64,000 nt of DNA from positions 17,453 to 81,452 of the forward strand of contig NZ_PITQ01000010.1 of the NCBI RefSeq assembly GCF_002834385.1, written 5' to 3'. A program made the translations under genes and the position numbers. The stretch's first letter is position 1. Each line of letters opens with the position of its first letter. The notes beneath the pieces are model-generated. The model did no database searches. It worked only from the letters and a program-made list of their open reading frames with translations, and had not been told where the DNA came from. This DNA is from Rahnella sp. AA. Its GTDB lineage: Bacteria > Pseudomonadota > Gammaproteobacteria > Enterobacterales > Enterobacteriaceae. Of this stretch, positions 8,287 through 18,322 are shown piece by piece.

Positions 8287-9621
8287 ATGATGAAATCTCA
8301 GCATATGGAAAAGCGCACGGCCCAGGCCATGTTATTGAACTCGCAGGCGGGGAGTGGTGTGTGGTGGAATGAAATTTCCACGCGGGGAACGCCGTGGACA
8401 GAACCTTCGCGCGACGGATTTTGCCGCGTGACTTTTTTCTGGCGGGATCCGCAGGGCAGCGAGGAAACGTCGCAAACTCAGCGGGTATGGATCAACATCA
8501 ACGGCATCACCGACCACCATCAGTCATCGCCTCCGCAGAGCCTGGCGCGGCTGGCCGGGACGGATGTCTGGCACTGGCAGACAGAATTGCGTGCGGACTG
8601 GCGCGGGAGCTACAGCCTGATCCCGCGTACTGAAACCGGCGCTGAATTTCCGCAAAATAACGGTGATTATCAAAGCATGCTTGCCGCGCGGGAATGGTGG
8701 AAAAACCTCTTCCGCCACGCGACGCACGATCCGCTGAATCCGCATCGCCCGTGGCCCGGTGCAAAATCCCACGCGTTGTCCGGCCTGCATATGCCGGACG
8801 CGTTGCCACAACCCGCCTGGGCAGAGTTTGATCTCCATGGCCCGAAAGCGCCGCAAGCTCCGGCGGCGTTACAAACATTCCGCTGGAAAAGTGCGCGTCT
8901 GGGGAATATGCGAAACGTCTGGGTGTTTACCACCGGCGAAGGCCATGAGCCTGCTTCGCGCCCGCTGGCTATCCTGCTCGACGGCCAGTTTTGGGCTAAA
9001 CAAATGCCCGTCTGGCAGCCACTGATGCAGCTCACGCGCGAAGGGGCGCTGCCCGACGCGGTCTATGTGCTGATCGATGTTATTGATATTCAAAGCCGCA
9101 GCCGTGAACTGACTTGCAATCCGGAGTTCTGGCTGGCGGTGCAGGACGAGTTATTGCCGCAGGTAAAAAAACTGGCTGCGCATAGCGATAACGCGCAAAA
9201 AACGGTGGTGGCGGGGCAGAGTTTTGGTGGTCTTTCTTCGCTGTACGCCGGTTTGCACTGGCCCGAACATTTTGGGTGCGTGCTCAGTCAGTCGGGGTCT
9301 TTCTGGTGGCCGCGCCGTAATCGTCACCAAGCCAGTGATGATCAGCAAGAAGTGGAAAGCATCCTGTCGCAGGTTGAAAAAGGGCTGGGGGAACGCAGCC
9401 ATTTGAAAATCTTTATGGAAGCCGGCAGAAACGAAAAGCTGATTTATGAGGTGAACAACCAGATGGAGGCGCTGCTGAAACCGACCCCCAATCAGGTGCG
9501 TTACCGCGTGCTGGAAGGCGGGCACGACGCGCTGTGGTGGCGCGGTGGTTTACTCGACGGCCTGTGCAGTCTGTGGGATGAGACGCAGTGGGCCGCCGGA
9601 AATCCTCTGTCAAACGGCTAA
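8287..9621 (+). CDS. fes: Fes, ferric-enterobactin esterase
   Basis: Cytoplasmic serine esterase of 444 residues that cleaves the trilactone of imported ferric enterobactin and frees iron. Residues ~1-190 form the enterochelin-esterase N-terminal domain, and the remainder is an alpha/beta hydrolase with the nucleophile in GQSFGGL and the catalytic His in GGHDALWW near the C-terminus. It is somewhat longer than E. coli Fes, mostly at the N-terminus; the first ATG pair has no good ribosome site, so Met7 (8305) is possible. Its 3' end overlaps that of fepC by 12 bases, tail to tail. In E. coli fes is followed by ybdZ-entF-fepE; none of these is present here. Confidence 0.93.
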   Translation: MMKSQHMEKRTAQAMLLNSQAGSGVWWNEISTRGTPWTEPSRDGFCRVTFFWRDPQGSEETSQTQRVWININGITDHHQSSPPQSLARLAGTDVWHWQTELRADWRGSYSLIPRTETGAEFPQNNGDYQSMLAAREWWKNLFRHATHDPLNPHRPWPGAKSHALSGLHMPDALPQPAWAEFDLHGPKAPQAPAALQTFRWKSARLGNMRNVWVFTTGEGHEPASRPLAILLDGQFWAKQMPVWQPLMQLTREGALPDAVYVLIDVIDIQSRSRELTCNPEFWLAVQDELLPQVKKLAAHSDNAQKTVVAGQSFGGLSSLYAGLHWPEHFGCVLSQSGSFWWPRRNRHQASDDQQEVESILSQVEKGLGERSHLKIFMEAGRNEKLIYEVNNQMEALLKPTPNQVRYRVLEGGHDALWWRGGLLDGLCSLWDETQWAAGNPLSNG

Positions 9622-10413
9622 ATTGCCGAGCGGAATAATTAACGGCGTATGTGACACCGGGCAGTCGATGATTGAGCAGCGCAATCCGAAAACCTGCTCA
9701 ATGAGTTCCGGCGTTACGATATCGGCAGGCGCGCCTTCTGCGAGGATTTTACCGTCGCGCATGGCGATAAGATTTCCGGCGTAGCGGCAAGCCTGATTCA
9801 GATCGTGCAACACGACGACCAGCGTCTGGCCATTTTCCTGATTCAGGCGACACATCAACTCCATCAAATCAATCTGATGAGCGATATCCAGCCAGGTTGT
9901 TGGTTCGTCTAAAAGCAGCAGCGGCGTTTGCTGCGCCAGTACCATGGCAATCCACACCCGTTGCCGCTGACCGCCGGACAGCGAATTCACCGTACTTTCC
10001 GCCAGTTCATAAACACCGGTTGCGCGCATCGCATCATCGACGGCCTGCGTGTCCTGCGCATTCCAGCGGCTGAACAGATTTTGATGTGGATAGCGCCCGC
10101 GACCGACCAGATCGGCCACCGTGATATCGCCGGGCGCGGTCGAACTTTGCGGTAATAAACCCAGCCGTTTCGCCACGTCTTTCGTGCCGTAATCGCCAAT
10201 CAGTTTCCCGTCGAGAAACACCGTGCCGGACTGCGGCTGCATCAGGCGGCTCAGCGTACGTAATAACGTCGATTTACCGCAGGCGTTTGGCCCGATAATG
10301 ACCGTCAGTTTTCCCTCCGGAATCGATACCGATAAATCCTGCGCCACGACTTTCTTGTCGTAACCGAGAGTCAGGTTTTGCGCATACAGCGGTGAAAAAT
10401 GTTCAGACTTCAT
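9610..10413 (-). CDS. fepC: FepC, ferric-enterobactin ABC transporter ATPase
   Basis: Cytoplasmic ATPase of 267 residues that drives ferric-enterobactin import through FepDG. It shows Walker A GPNACGKST, signature LSGGQRQRV, Walker B LLLLDEPT and the switch His in VVLHDLNQA. The start at 10413 gives the expected length and a 4-base ATGA overlap with the fepG stop. The same frame stays open upstream across fepG, but that extension is only a shadow. Last gene of the fepB-D-G-C run. Confidence 0.95.
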   Translation of the reverse strand: MKSEHFSPLYAQNLTLGYDKKVVAQDLSVSIPEGKLTVIIGPNACGKSTLLRTLSRLMQPQSGTVFLDGKLIGDYGTKDVAKRLGLLPQSSTAPGDITVADLVGRGRYPHQNLFSRWNAQDTQAVDDAMRATGVYELAESTVNSLSGGQRQRVWIAMVLAQQTPLLLLDEPTTWLDIAHQIDLMELMCRLNQENGQTLVVVLHDLNQACRYAGNLIAMRDGKILAEGAPADIVTPELIEQVFGLRCSIIDCPVSHTPLIIPLGNLAV

Positions 10414-11438
10414 GTGCGGCGGGACTCCCGGATGAGTAAACCAATCAGATAAATACCGCCGAGACTGACGGTGAGCACGCCGACGGGCAGCTGATAAGGC
10501 AGGAAGAGACGCTGCGCCGCGACGTCTGCGGCGAGCAGCAGAAGTGCGCCGGTCAGTGCGGCAAAAAATAAAGCGTGCTGCTGGCTGGCGCACAGGCGGC
10601 GGGAAATCTGCGGTGCCACCAGCGCGATAAAGGAAATGGGCCCGGCCAGCGCCGTCGCAGCGGCGGTTAATGCCACGCCCGCCAGCATCAACAGCAGGCG
10701 TGAACGTTCCACCGGGACACCCAGCGCGCACGCGGTATCGTCGCCCATTTCCAGCAAATGCATCCGTGCGCAAAGCAGGCGCGCGAGGAACAACGCTGCG
10801 ACAATCAGGGCGATCACCGGCAGGCTTTTTTCCCACGTAATGCCGTTGAGCGAACCCGCATTCCATAACCCTGCGGTGAGCGCAGATTCCAGCGACGCGT
10901 TGATAATCAGCCAGGTATTGCCCGCAATCAGCAGCGCACGCACGCCGATACCGACAATAATCAGGCGGAAGGTTTCGACGCCCTGGCGCCACGCCAGTGC
11001 ATAGACCAGCAGCGCACTCAGGATGCCTCCGGCCATCGCGCCGATCATGGTTTCACCCGCGCTGGCGTTGAACAGCACGATGGCCAGCAAAACACCGCTG
11101 TAGGCGCCGGTGTTAAAACCGATGACATCCGGGCTACCCAGCGGATTGCGCAGAAGTGACTGGAAAATTGCGCCGCTGACGCCCAGCGCAGCGCCAATGA
11201 TCAGCGCCATCACCACGCGCGGCAGGCGCCACTGAATCACAATGATGTGCAGATTTTTCGGACCGTCGCCGAGCAGGGCGCTGACGACCTGGGCCGGTTT
11301 CAGCGCCAGCGCGCCGCTGCCCAGCGCAAATATCGCCAGTAAGAAAATGCATAAAACTAACGCCACCGCTGTAAGGAATGGTCGAGAAATTGGCGTGTTT
11401 TTTTTCAGCGTGCGGGGTTCAGGTAATATCTGGCTCAT
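10410..11438 (-). CDS. fepG: FepG, ferric-enterobactin ABC transporter permease
   Basis: Inner-membrane permease of 342 residues in the BtuC/FecCD family, partner of FepD. It has several hydrophobic helices and the family motifs WRLPRVVMALIIGAALGVSG and RNPLGSPDVIGFNTG, with the coupling region for FepC near GDDTACALGV. It closely resembles E. coli FepG along its length. Two bases separate it from fepD, and it overlaps fepC by four, so translation is probably coupled. Confidence 0.95.
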   Translation of the reverse strand: MSQILPEPRTLKKNTPISRPFLTAVALVLCIFLLAIFALGSGALALKPAQVVSALLGDGPKNLHIIVIQWRLPRVVMALIIGAALGVSGAIFQSLLRNPLGSPDVIGFNTGAYSGVLLAIVLFNASAGETMIGAMAGGILSALLVYALAWRQGVETFRLIIVGIGVRALLIAGNTWLIINASLESALTAGLWNAGSLNGITWEKSLPVIALIVAALFLARLLCARMHLLEMGDDTACALGVPVERSRLLLMLAGVALTAAATALAGPISFIALVAPQISRRLCASQQHALFFAALTGALLLLAADVAAQRLFLPYQLPVGVLTVSLGGIYLIGLLIRESRRT

Positions 11439-11440
11439 GG

Positions 11441-12487
11441 TTAACCTCTGCGCAAGCCGCCGGGGCGGCGAACCAGAAAAATAAGCACCGGCGCGCCGAT
11501 AAAGGCGACGACGACAGAAACCCGCAGCTCACCCGCCACCAGAAGACGTCCGGCGATATCCGCCGCAAGCAACAGCGTCGGCGTCAGCACCAGCGTCCAC
11601 GGCAACAGCCAGCGGGGGTCGGCACGGCATATCCAGCGCGCCATATGCGGCACCATCAGGCCCACAAAGGCGATGGGGCCGACGGCCGCTGTCGCGCTGC
11701 CGCATAACAGCGTGATGGCCAGTAATCCCAGCAGCTGAGTTGTAATGATTTTAGTGCCCAGCGCGGTCGCCAGTTCGCTGCCCATAGTCAGGTTATTCAG
11801 GGAACGGGTCATCAGCAAACTGAGGAAAACAGCGAAAAGGATCGGCGGCGTGACGGTGCGGATCACCGCCATGTTGCGGATATCCAGCGAACCGGCCTGC
11901 CAGAAGCGCAGCTGATCGTAAACCTGCGGATTCAGCAGGGAAATCCCCGATGAAATGCCTTCCAGAACCGCCGCCAGCGCAACGCCCGCCAGCGTGAGAC
12001 GAACGGGATCGAGCCTCCCGCGACCGAGTGCGCCAATCATCGCGACCAGCAGCGTCGCCGATAAGGCCCCGGCAAACGAGAACCACAGATAACCACTGAC
12101 GTCGGTGGCACCGAAAAAGGCAATCCCGAGAACGACCGCGAACCCCGCACCGGCGTTAACACCGAGAATTCCCGGATCGGCCAGCGGATTGCGGGTGAGG
12201 ATTTGCATCAGCGCGCCCGATAATCCCAGCGCCATTCCCGCCAGCAAACCGGCCAGCGTTCTCGGCAACCTGGCGTCGGTGACGATCACGCAGTCCGCAC
12301 CAGTGCAGTGTCCGTTGAGTGCGGAGATCACCGTGCCGGGCGAAAGGGATTTTGCGCCCAACAACAGGCTCAGCGCCATCATCAGAACCAACAGCAGTAC
12401 GGCCAGCAGCAATCCTGCGGCCTGTCGCGAAAACTGCCCCGGAGATGAAACGCGGGGCGCGGAAAGAGAGTCCATAAGAGGGCGCAT
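11441..12487 (-). CDS. fepD: FepD, ferric-enterobactin ABC transporter permease
   Basis: Inner-membrane permease of 348 residues, BtuC/FecCD family, that forms the channel with FepG. It has the motifs ARLPRTLAGLLAGMALGLSG and RNPLADPGILGVNAGAGFAV, followed by alternating membrane helices. Its ATG overlaps the fepB TGA by one base (TGATG), so the order fepB-fepD-fepG-fepC is a tightly packed unit. In E. coli entS separates fepD and fepB and is transcribed the other way; it is absent here. Confidence 0.95.
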   Translation of the reverse strand: MRPLMDSLSAPRVSSPGQFSRQAAGLLLAVLLLVLMMALSLLLGAKSLSPGTVISALNGHCTGADCVIVTDARLPRTLAGLLAGMALGLSGALMQILTRNPLADPGILGVNAGAGFAVVLGIAFFGATDVSGYLWFSFAGALSATLLVAMIGALGRGRLDPVRLTLAGVALAAVLEGISSGISLLNPQVYDQLRFWQAGSLDIRNMAVIRTVTPPILFAVFLSLLMTRSLNNLTMGSELATALGTKIITTQLLGLLAITLLCGSATAAVGPIAFVGLMVPHMARWICRADPRWLLPWTLVLTPTLLLAADIAGRLLVAGELRVSVVVAFIGAPVLIFLVRRPGGLRRG

Positions 12488-13455
12488 CAGCGGGGAGCGA
12501 ACAGGGTTTCAAGCTGCGACAGCATATTGCTGGCACTGTAATAATCCAGCCTGAAGGTGTCATCGCCCAGCGCATAAACACGTTTGCCTTCTACCGCAGG
12601 CAATTTCGCCAGGAACGGATTGGCCAGCAAGCGCCCGGCATCGGTTTTGTTGGCGGAGAACAGCAGCAGCGTCTGGCCGTTCAGCGCGTCAGGCATCTTT
12701 TCGCCGGAAAGCTGAATAATGTCACGACGTTTACCCTGGCTCAGACTGGCTGCAATGTTTAAAGGCACTAAAGCCAGTTTAAACCCTAACTCTTGCAGCA
12801 ACTGACCCTGCGGCGAGGCGGGGGTCCAGAGATTTGCCGTTTTACCATCTGTGCTGTAAACCAGCGCAGAAACGGGCTGCGGTGGCAGTTTCATGGTTTT
12901 TTTCAATGCGGTTTCGCGCGCTTCAAACCGCGCGACCACGGCTGTGGCATCGGCTTCCTTTCCCGTGGCCTGGCCTAATTCCTTCGCCAGCGCCTGCCAG
13001 CTTTTGTCGTCATAATTGACCACCATGACCGGTGCAATCGCGGAGAGCTGATCATAGAGTTTGAGGGCGGAATCACCGCCGGTGGCAGCAATAATAATTA
13101 AGTCTGGAGCCTGACCGGCAATGGTTTCAGCATTCGGCTCGCCGATATACAAGCGTTCAACGCCGCGCTGTTTCGCGACATCTCCCCACTGGCGGAAGAA
13201 GCCCTGCTGATCGGCAAATCGGCTGTTTGGCCCGGAAGCCCCGCTGGCAATCACAGGCGCGTTGATGGCCAGTAATGTCCCTGTGACCGTCACGCTGGTG
13301 GAGACAATTCGCTGAGGAGGTTGCTGCAATGTGAGGATACCGTGAGACGTTTTGATCTCACGAGGCCAGCCTTCGGCAAAGGCATGAGTGGTGAAAATTA
13401 GTGATAAAAACAGCCCGGCTATCCCTGCAAAAATGCGAAAAACTGCGCTACCCAT
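12487..13455 (-). CDS. fepB: FepB, periplasmic ferric-enterobactin binding protein
   Basis: Periplasmic binding protein (helical-backbone metal/siderophore type, about 322 residues) that delivers ferric enterobactin to FepDGC. It has an N-terminal signal peptide ending at about HAFA-EG, then the PPQRIVSTSVTVTGTLLA segment and the APDLIIIAATGG segment typical of FepB. The start at 13455 is preferred because AGGGA lies nine bases upstream; the ATG at 13464 abuts that site with no spacing. First gene of the uptake operon, under a Fur box. Confidence 0.93.
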   Translation of the reverse strand: MGSAVFRIFAGIAGLFLSLIFTTHAFAEGWPREIKTSHGILTLQQPPQRIVSTSVTVTGTLLAINAPVIASGASGPNSRFADQQGFFRQWGDVAKQRGVERLYIGEPNAETIAGQAPDLIIIAATGGDSALKLYDQLSAIAPVMVVNYDDKSWQALAKELGQATGKEADATAVVARFEARETALKKTMKLPPQPVSALVYSTDGKTANLWTPASPQGQLLQELGFKLALVPLNIAASLSQGKRRDIIQLSGEKMPDALNGQTLLLFSANKTDAGRLLANPFLAKLPAVEGKRVYALGDDTFRLDYYSASNMLSQLETLFAPR

Positions 13456-13479
13456 TGGATCCATTCCCTAATTTTTAAT

Positions 13480-13498
13480 GTTAATGGTTCTCATTATT
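13480..13498 (-). promoter_or_regulatory. Fur box upstream of fepB
   Basis: On the minus strand AATAATGAGAACCATTAAC matches 15 of 19 positions of the Fur consensus. It lies 25 bases upstream of the fepB start, a position suited to block transcription when iron is plentiful. Confidence 0.8.
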
Positions 13499-13830
13499 AT
13501 ATTTGGAAGCGGCGGGGTCAATCATGGTAAGGGGAGACTGAAGGTATTACCCGGAGACCCGAAGCTGCCTTTAGGTTTGGTCCGGCGTCAGCGGGTCTTA
13601 TTTATTTGCACGAATTATTTGCCTAAAACGTGAAGGGAGTCATGGGCGATGGTCAAGGAGAGACAATTTCTATAAGTACGGAATTATCCCTTCCGGAAGC
13701 GATGCCGTATACTTCACTTAAGCAAAAAACAATTAACAATCTCTTTTTATCTGCTGAAATTAGCTCATAACAGTTAAAGAAAGATCTGTTGTCGGACCTG
13801 CGCTCTATAGGGGATACGAGGGTTTTCATT
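13499..13830. other. Divergent control region fepB / chbB
   Basis: About 330 bases holding the chbB promoter and any ChbR, NagC and CRP sites expected for a chb operon. The stretch TTATTTATTTGCACGAATTATTTG (13599-13622, quoted in two parts by position only) has the AT-flanked form of a NagC site but is not close enough to call. No hairpin terminator is seen. Confidence 0.4.
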
Positions 13831-14151
13831 ATGGAAAAAAAAGTCATTTATTTGTTTTGTTCCGCCGGAATGTCCACTTCTCTGCTGGTTTCTAAAATGA
13901 AGGTTCAGGCCGAGAAATATGAGGTGCCTGTCATTATTGAAGCATTCCCTGAAACCCTGGCCGCTGAAAAAGGCAGCGCAGCAGATGTCATCCTTCTCGG
14001 GCCACAAATTGGCTACATGCTGGAAGAAATTAAGAAAGTATTGCCGGGAAAACCGGTTGAAGTGATTGATTCCGTCCTCTACGGAAAAATTGATGGGTTG
14101 GGTGTATTGAAGGCAGCGGTTGCTGCGATCAAAAAAGCAGCAAATCAGTAA
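13831..14151 (+). CDS. chbB: ChbB, PTS enzyme IIB for chitobiose
   Basis: Cytoplasmic 106-residue phosphotransfer subunit that takes phosphate from ChbA and passes it to N,N'-diacetylchitobiose entering through ChbC. The phospho-accepting Cys10 lies in [12 protein letters not shown]. Length and sequence match E. coli ChbB almost throughout. The ATG at 13831 has CGAGGG upstream and is preferred over an upstream in-frame start at 13789. First gene of chbBCARFG. Confidence 0.95.
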   Translation: MEKKVIYLFCSAGMSTSLLVSKMKVQAEKYEVPVIIEAFPETLAAEKGSAADVILLGPQIGYMLEEIKKVLPGKPVEVIDSVLYGKIDGLGVLKAAVAAIKKAANQ

Positions 14152-14274
14152 TTTTAAATATTGTACCAATTTTAAATTAGCAGTTTTTAAGCATTTTTAA
14201 GTCAAAGAGAACTCCAGTCAAAGAGCGAATTTCATACCCTGGCCGCCGAAAGGCGGCATTAAAGGAAAATGCCA

Positions 14275-15633
14275 ATGAGCAAAGCCATTGATTCACTTGA
14301 AAAGATACTTCTCCCGTTTGCGGTAAAAATAGGTAAGCAGCCCCACATTAATGCGATTAAAAATGGTTTTATCAAATTAATGCCGCTGACCCTGGCGGGC
14401 GCCATGTTCGTTTTAATTAATAACGTATTTCTGAACTTTGGTGCCGGTTCCTTCTTTTATTCTCTGGGCGTCCGTTTAGACCCGTCAACGATTGAAACAT
14501 TGGCCGGATTAAAAACCATCGGCATAAATGTTTATAACGGTACGCTGGGGATCATGTCGCTGATGGCACCGTTCTTTATCGGTATGGCATTAGCGGAAGA
14601 GCGAAAAGTGGATTCGCTTTCTGCGGGCTTATTAGCCGTTGCTGCATTTATGACTGTGACCCCTTATAGCGTCGGGGAAGCCTATGCTGTGGGCGCTAAC
14701 TGGCTAGGCGGCGCGAATATTATTTCGGGTATGATTATCGGGTTGGTTGTCGCCGAAATGTTCACGTTTATTATCCGCAAAAATTGGGTTATTACATTAC
14801 CCGCGAGTGTGCCGTCTTCGGTCTCCCGCTCATTCTCAGCATTAATTCCAGGCTTTATTATTTTGCTCGTGTTCGGGATTATTTCCTGGATCCTGGGATT
14901 ATATGGCAACAACTTCCACCAGATTATTATGGATTCCATTTCCAAGCCTCTGGCAGCAATGGGAAGTGTTGTCGGCTGGGCGTATGTGATTTTCAACTCC
15001 CTGCTGTGGTTCTTTGGTGTGCATGGTTCTCTGGCGCTGACCGCGCTGGACAACGGCATCATGACGCCATGGGCACTGGAAAATATCGCCCTTTATACCG
15101 AATACGGCTCAGTGAGTGCGGCGATTGATGCTGGAAAAACCTTCCACTTCTGGGCAAAACCGATGCTGGATTCCTACATCCTGCTGGGTGGGTCAGGAGC
15201 AACGCTCGGGCTTATCATCGCCATCTTTATCGCGTCACGCCGTGCAGATCACCGTCAAGTTGCCAAGCTGGCGCTGCCGTCAGGTATCTTCCAGATTAAC
15301 GAACCGATTCTGTTTGGCCTGCCAATTATCATGAACCCGGTGATGTTCATCCCGTTCGTGCTGGTTCAGCCGATTCTTGCCGCCATTACGCTTGCGGCTT
15401 ACTCCCTGGGTATCATTCCGCCGGTGACCAACCTGGCACCGTGGACGATGCCGACCGGATTAGGCGCGTTCTTTAACAGTAACGGCAGCATTGCGGCGTT
15501 GCTGGTTGCCTTGTTCAACCTGGGTATCGCCACGCTGGTTTACATGCCGTTTGTGATTCTATCCAACAAGGCTCAGGCGATTATTGAAGAAGAAGAAAGC
15601 GAAGAAGACATTGCTGCTGCACTGAAATTCTAA
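14275..15633 (+). CDS. chbC: ChbC, PTS enzyme IIC for chitobiose
   Basis: Inner-membrane channel subunit of about 452 residues of the lactose/cellobiose PTS family that translocates and phosphorylates diacetylchitobiose. It has multiple membrane helices, the [19 protein letters not shown] region lining the sugar site, and the charged EEEESEEDI tail near the C-terminus as in E. coli ChbC. The start at 14275 lies eight bases after AAAGGA; ATG 14269 is too close to it. The spacing from chbB (123 bases) is larger than elsewhere in the operon. Confidence 0.95.
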   Translation: MSKAIDSLEKILLPFAVKIGKQPHINAIKNGFIKLMPLTLAGAMFVLINNVFLNFGAGSFFYSLGVRLDPSTIETLAGLKTIGINVYNGTLGIMSLMAPFFIGMALAEERKVDSLSAGLLAVAAFMTVTPYSVGEAYAVGANWLGGANIISGMIIGLVVAEMFTFIIRKNWVITLPASVPSSVSRSFSALIPGFIILLVFGIISWILGLYGNNFHQIIMDSISKPLAAMGSVVGWAYVIFNSLLWFFGVHGSLALTALDNGIMTPWALENIALYTEYGSVSAAIDAGKTFHFWAKPMLDSYILLGGSGATLGLIIAIFIASRRADHRQVAKLALPSGIFQINEPILFGLPIIMNPVMFIPFVLVQPILAAITLAAYSLGIIPPVTNLAPWTMPTGLGAFFNSNGSIAALLVALFNLGIATLVYMPFVILSNKAQAIIEEEESEEDIAAALKF

Positions 15634-15695
15634 TCTGACCTGAAGGCGGGACGAAGATTGTCCCGCTTTCAGCGGACTTTCAAGGAGAGATAAAC

Positions 15696-16043
15696 ATGTT
15701 TGATTTAGACAACATCGAAGATACCGAAACTGAATTGCAGGATCTGGAAGAAGTCGTGATGGGGTTAATCATCAACTCCGGACAGGCACGCAGCCTGGCG
15801 TATGCCGCGCTGAAAAAAGCCAAAGCGGGTGATTTTGAGGAAGCCACCGCGTTAATGGCACAATCGCGCCTGGCGTTGAACGAAGCGCATCTGGTGCAGA
15901 CCAAATTGATTGAAGATGATCAGGGTGAAGGGAAAACCAAAGTCAGCCTGGTACTGGTGCACGCACAGGATCATCTGATGACGTCGATGTTGGCCCGTGA
16001 ACTTATTGCAGAACTCATTGAGCTTCATGAAAAAATAAAATAA
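15696..16043 (+). CDS. chbA: ChbA, PTS enzyme IIA for chitobiose
   Basis: Small all-helical IIA subunit (115 residues, trimeric in E. coli) that carries phosphate from HPr to ChbB. The phosphorylated residue is His89 in VLVHAQDHLM. An acidic N-terminus precedes the helical bundle. AAGGAGA lies just upstream of the ATG. Follows chbC by 62 bases. Confidence 0.95.
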   Translation: MFDLDNIEDTETELQDLEEVVMGLIINSGQARSLAYAALKKAKAGDFEEATALMAQSRLALNEAHLVQTKLIEDDQGEGKTKVSLVLVHAQDHLMTSMLARELIAELIELHEKIK

Positions 16044-16057
16044 CGTAGGGATCCAGG

Positions 16058-16894
16058 ATGCAGCCACAGGTATTGAGCATGGAAATCAAGACAGCGCGCG
16101 AGAATCAACTCTTCGACGGTCAAAATTTCCACATGTTCATCTACAACAAGGTAGAGAGTATTTCCGGGCTGCATGAGCATGATTACTACGAATTTACCGT
16201 GGTGCTGACGGGGCGGTATTACCAGAATATCAACGGGAAAAGGGTGTTGCTGGAACGCGGAGACTTCGTTTTTATCCCTCTGGGCTCAAATCATCAAAGC
16301 TTTTATGAGTTCGGCGCGACAAGAATATTGAATGTAGGCATCAGCAAAGCTTTTTTTGAACAGCATTACTTGTCCCTGTTACCTGCACAGTTTATTGCCT
16401 CGCAGGTTTATAAAATAAACCACGAATTTCTGAATTATATTGAATCCGTGACCGCGTCTCTTAATTTTCGCAACGGCGAATTTAATGAATTCCTTGAAAT
16501 GGTGACATTTTATATCGTTAACCGTTTGCACCATCACCGTGAATCGGAAGTGACAACCGATACTCCGGTCTGGCTGAAGGCGACGGTTGAAAAAATGCAT
16601 GACAAATCGCGTTTTGGGGATAAAGCCTTATTACATATGGTGCAGTTATCCGGTAAGTCACAGGAATATCTGACCCGCGAAACACAACGACATTACGGCA
16701 AGACGCCGATGCAGATCATTAATGAAATTCGTATTGATTTTGCGAAGAAGCAGCTGGAAATTACAAATTACTCCATAACCGATATTGCTTTCGAATCCGG
16801 TTATAGCAGCCCGAGTATGTTTATTAAGAATTTCAAAAAGCTGACTTCTTTCACACCAAATCACTACAGGAAACAATTATTCAGTATTGACTAA
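16058..16894 (+). CDS. chbR: ChbR, AraC-family regulator of the chb operon
   Basis: Regulator of 278 residues with an N-terminal cupin sensor domain (LHEHDYYEF and [12 protein letters not shown]) and a C-terminal AraC double HTH (~residues 180-278: [21 protein letters not shown], quoted motif of the second helix-turn-helix by its core). In E. coli ChbR represses without, and activates with, phosphorylated chitobiose, jointly with NagC and CRP. It is encoded inside the operon between chbA and chbF, 14 bases after chbA, the conserved order. Start at 16058 with TAGGGA upstream; ATG 16079 is an alternative. Confidence 0.92.
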   Translation: MQPQVLSMEIKTARENQLFDGQNFHMFIYNKVESISGLHEHDYYEFTVVLTGRYYQNINGKRVLLERGDFVFIPLGSNHQSFYEFGATRILNVGISKAFFEQHYLSLLPAQFIASQVYKINHEFLNYIESVTASLNFRNGEFNEFLEMVTFYIVNRLHHHRESEVTTDTPVWLKATVEKMHDKSRFGDKALLHMVQLSGKSQEYLTRETQRHYGKTPMQIINEIRIDFAKKQLEITNYSITDIAFESGYSSPSMFIKNFKKLTSFTPNHYRKQLFSID

Positions 16895-16972
16895 ATATCT
16901 ATTATTTATATTGATAGTTTATATTAATCGTCTTTTAAATTTACAGTGCATTATTATTGCACGGGAGCTCTT

Positions 16973-18316
16973 ATGCGTAAAAAACTGAAAGTGGTCACTA
17001 TTGGTGGCGGAAGTAGTTATACACCGGAATTACTTGAAGGTTTTATTAAGCGTTACGATGAATTACCCATTACCGAATTGTGGCTGGTCGATGTGGAAGG
17101 CGGAAAAAGCAAACAGGACATTATTTACGATCTGTGCGTGCGGATGGTTGAGCGCGCGGGTGTGTCAATCGAAATACACAAAACGCTGGATCGCCGCGAA
17201 GCGCTGGCTGGTGCAGATTTCGTCACAACGCAGTTGCGCGTCGGGCAATTAAAGGCGCGTGAACTGGATGAACGTATTCCGCTGAGCCACGGTTATCTGG
17301 GTCAGGAAACTAACGGCGCAGGAGGGTTATTCAAAGGGTTACGCACAATCCCGGTGATTTTTGACATCATTAAAGATGTCGAAGAAATCTGCCCCGATGC
17401 CTGGGTGATTAACTTCACCAATCCGGCGGGCATGGTGACAGAAGCGGTATTCCGCCACACCCAATTCAAAAAATTCATCGGTGTCTGCAATATTCCTGTT
17501 GGCATGAAGATGTTTATTCAGGATGTGCTGAAACTGTCAGCAGAAGACGATTTGTCGATCGACCTCTTTGGCCTGAACCACATGGTGTTCATCAAAGACG
17601 TGCTGGTTAACGGTGAATCCCGTTTTGCGGAACTGCTCGACGGCGTGGCGTCCGGCACACTGACAGCCGGTTCGGTGAAAAATATCTTTGATTTGCCATT
17701 CAGCGAAGGGCTGATCCGTTCGCTGAATCTGCTGCCATGCTCGTATCTGCTGTATTACTTCAAGCAGAAAGAGATGCTGGCGATTGAAATGGGCGAATTC
17801 TACAAGGGCGGAGCGCGCGCAACTGTGGTGCAGAAAGTCGAGAAACAACTCTTCGACCTGTACAAAAACCCGGAGCTGAACGTTAAACCGAAAGAACTGG
17901 AACTGCGCGGCGGCGCGTATTATTCCGACGCGGCCTGTGAAGTGATCAGCGCGATTTACAACGACAAGCAGACCGAGCAGTACGTCAACTTCCCGCATAA
18001 CGGCCATATTGATAATATTCCGGCTGACTGGGCGGTGGAAATGACCTGCACAATTGGCCGGGACGGCGCGAAGCCGCATCCGCGTGTCACGCATTTTGAC
18101 GATAAAGTGCTCGGCCTGATCTACACCATTAAAGGCTTCGAAATCGCGGCCAGCGAGGCGGCGCTGAGTGGAAAACTCAATGACGTCCTGCTGGCGCTGA
18201 ACCTCAGCCCGCTGATCCATTCCGATATGGATGCCGAGAAACTGGCGCGAGAAATGTTGCTCGCCCACGAAGCGCTGTTGCCGAATTTTGCCGATACCAT
18301 TGCCGCGCTGAAATAA
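16973..18316 (+). CDS. chbF: ChbF, 6-phospho-beta-glucosidase / chitobiose-6-phosphate hydrolase (GH4)
   Basis: Cytoplasmic NAD+- and Mn2+-dependent family 4 glycosidase, 447 residues, that splits phosphorylated (mono-deacetylated) chitobiose after ChbG action. It has the N-terminal Rossmann motif VTIGGGSSYTPEL, the NFTNPAGMVTEA segment, and Cys/His metal ligands in GVCNIPVG and GLNHMVF. The start at 16973 follows GGGAG; an upstream in-frame ATG at 16946 lacks a site and extends past the conserved N-terminus. Confidence 0.94.
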   Translation: MRKKLKVVTIGGGSSYTPELLEGFIKRYDELPITELWLVDVEGGKSKQDIIYDLCVRMVERAGVSIEIHKTLDRREALAGADFVTTQLRVGQLKARELDERIPLSHGYLGQETNGAGGLFKGLRTIPVIFDIIKDVEEICPDAWVINFTNPAGMVTEAVFRHTQFKKFIGVCNIPVGMKMFIQDVLKLSAEDDLSIDLFGLNHMVFIKDVLVNGESRFAELLDGVASGTLTAGSVKNIFDLPFSEGLIRSLNLLPCSYLLYYFKQKEMLAIEMGEFYKGGARATVVQKVEKQLFDLYKNPELNVKPKELELRGGAYYSDAACEVISAIYNDKQTEQYVNFPHNGHIDNIPADWAVEMTCTIGRDGAKPHPRVTHFDDKVLGLIYTIKGFEIAASEAALSGKLNDVLLALNLSPLIHSDMDAEKLAREMLLAHEALLPNFADTIAALK

Positions 18317-18322
18317 TCCGCC

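Noticed and set aside
10414..10992. Upstream extension of the fepC frame
   Set aside because: It runs antisense-frame through fepG and has no conserved sequence; the start at 10413 gives normal FepC length.
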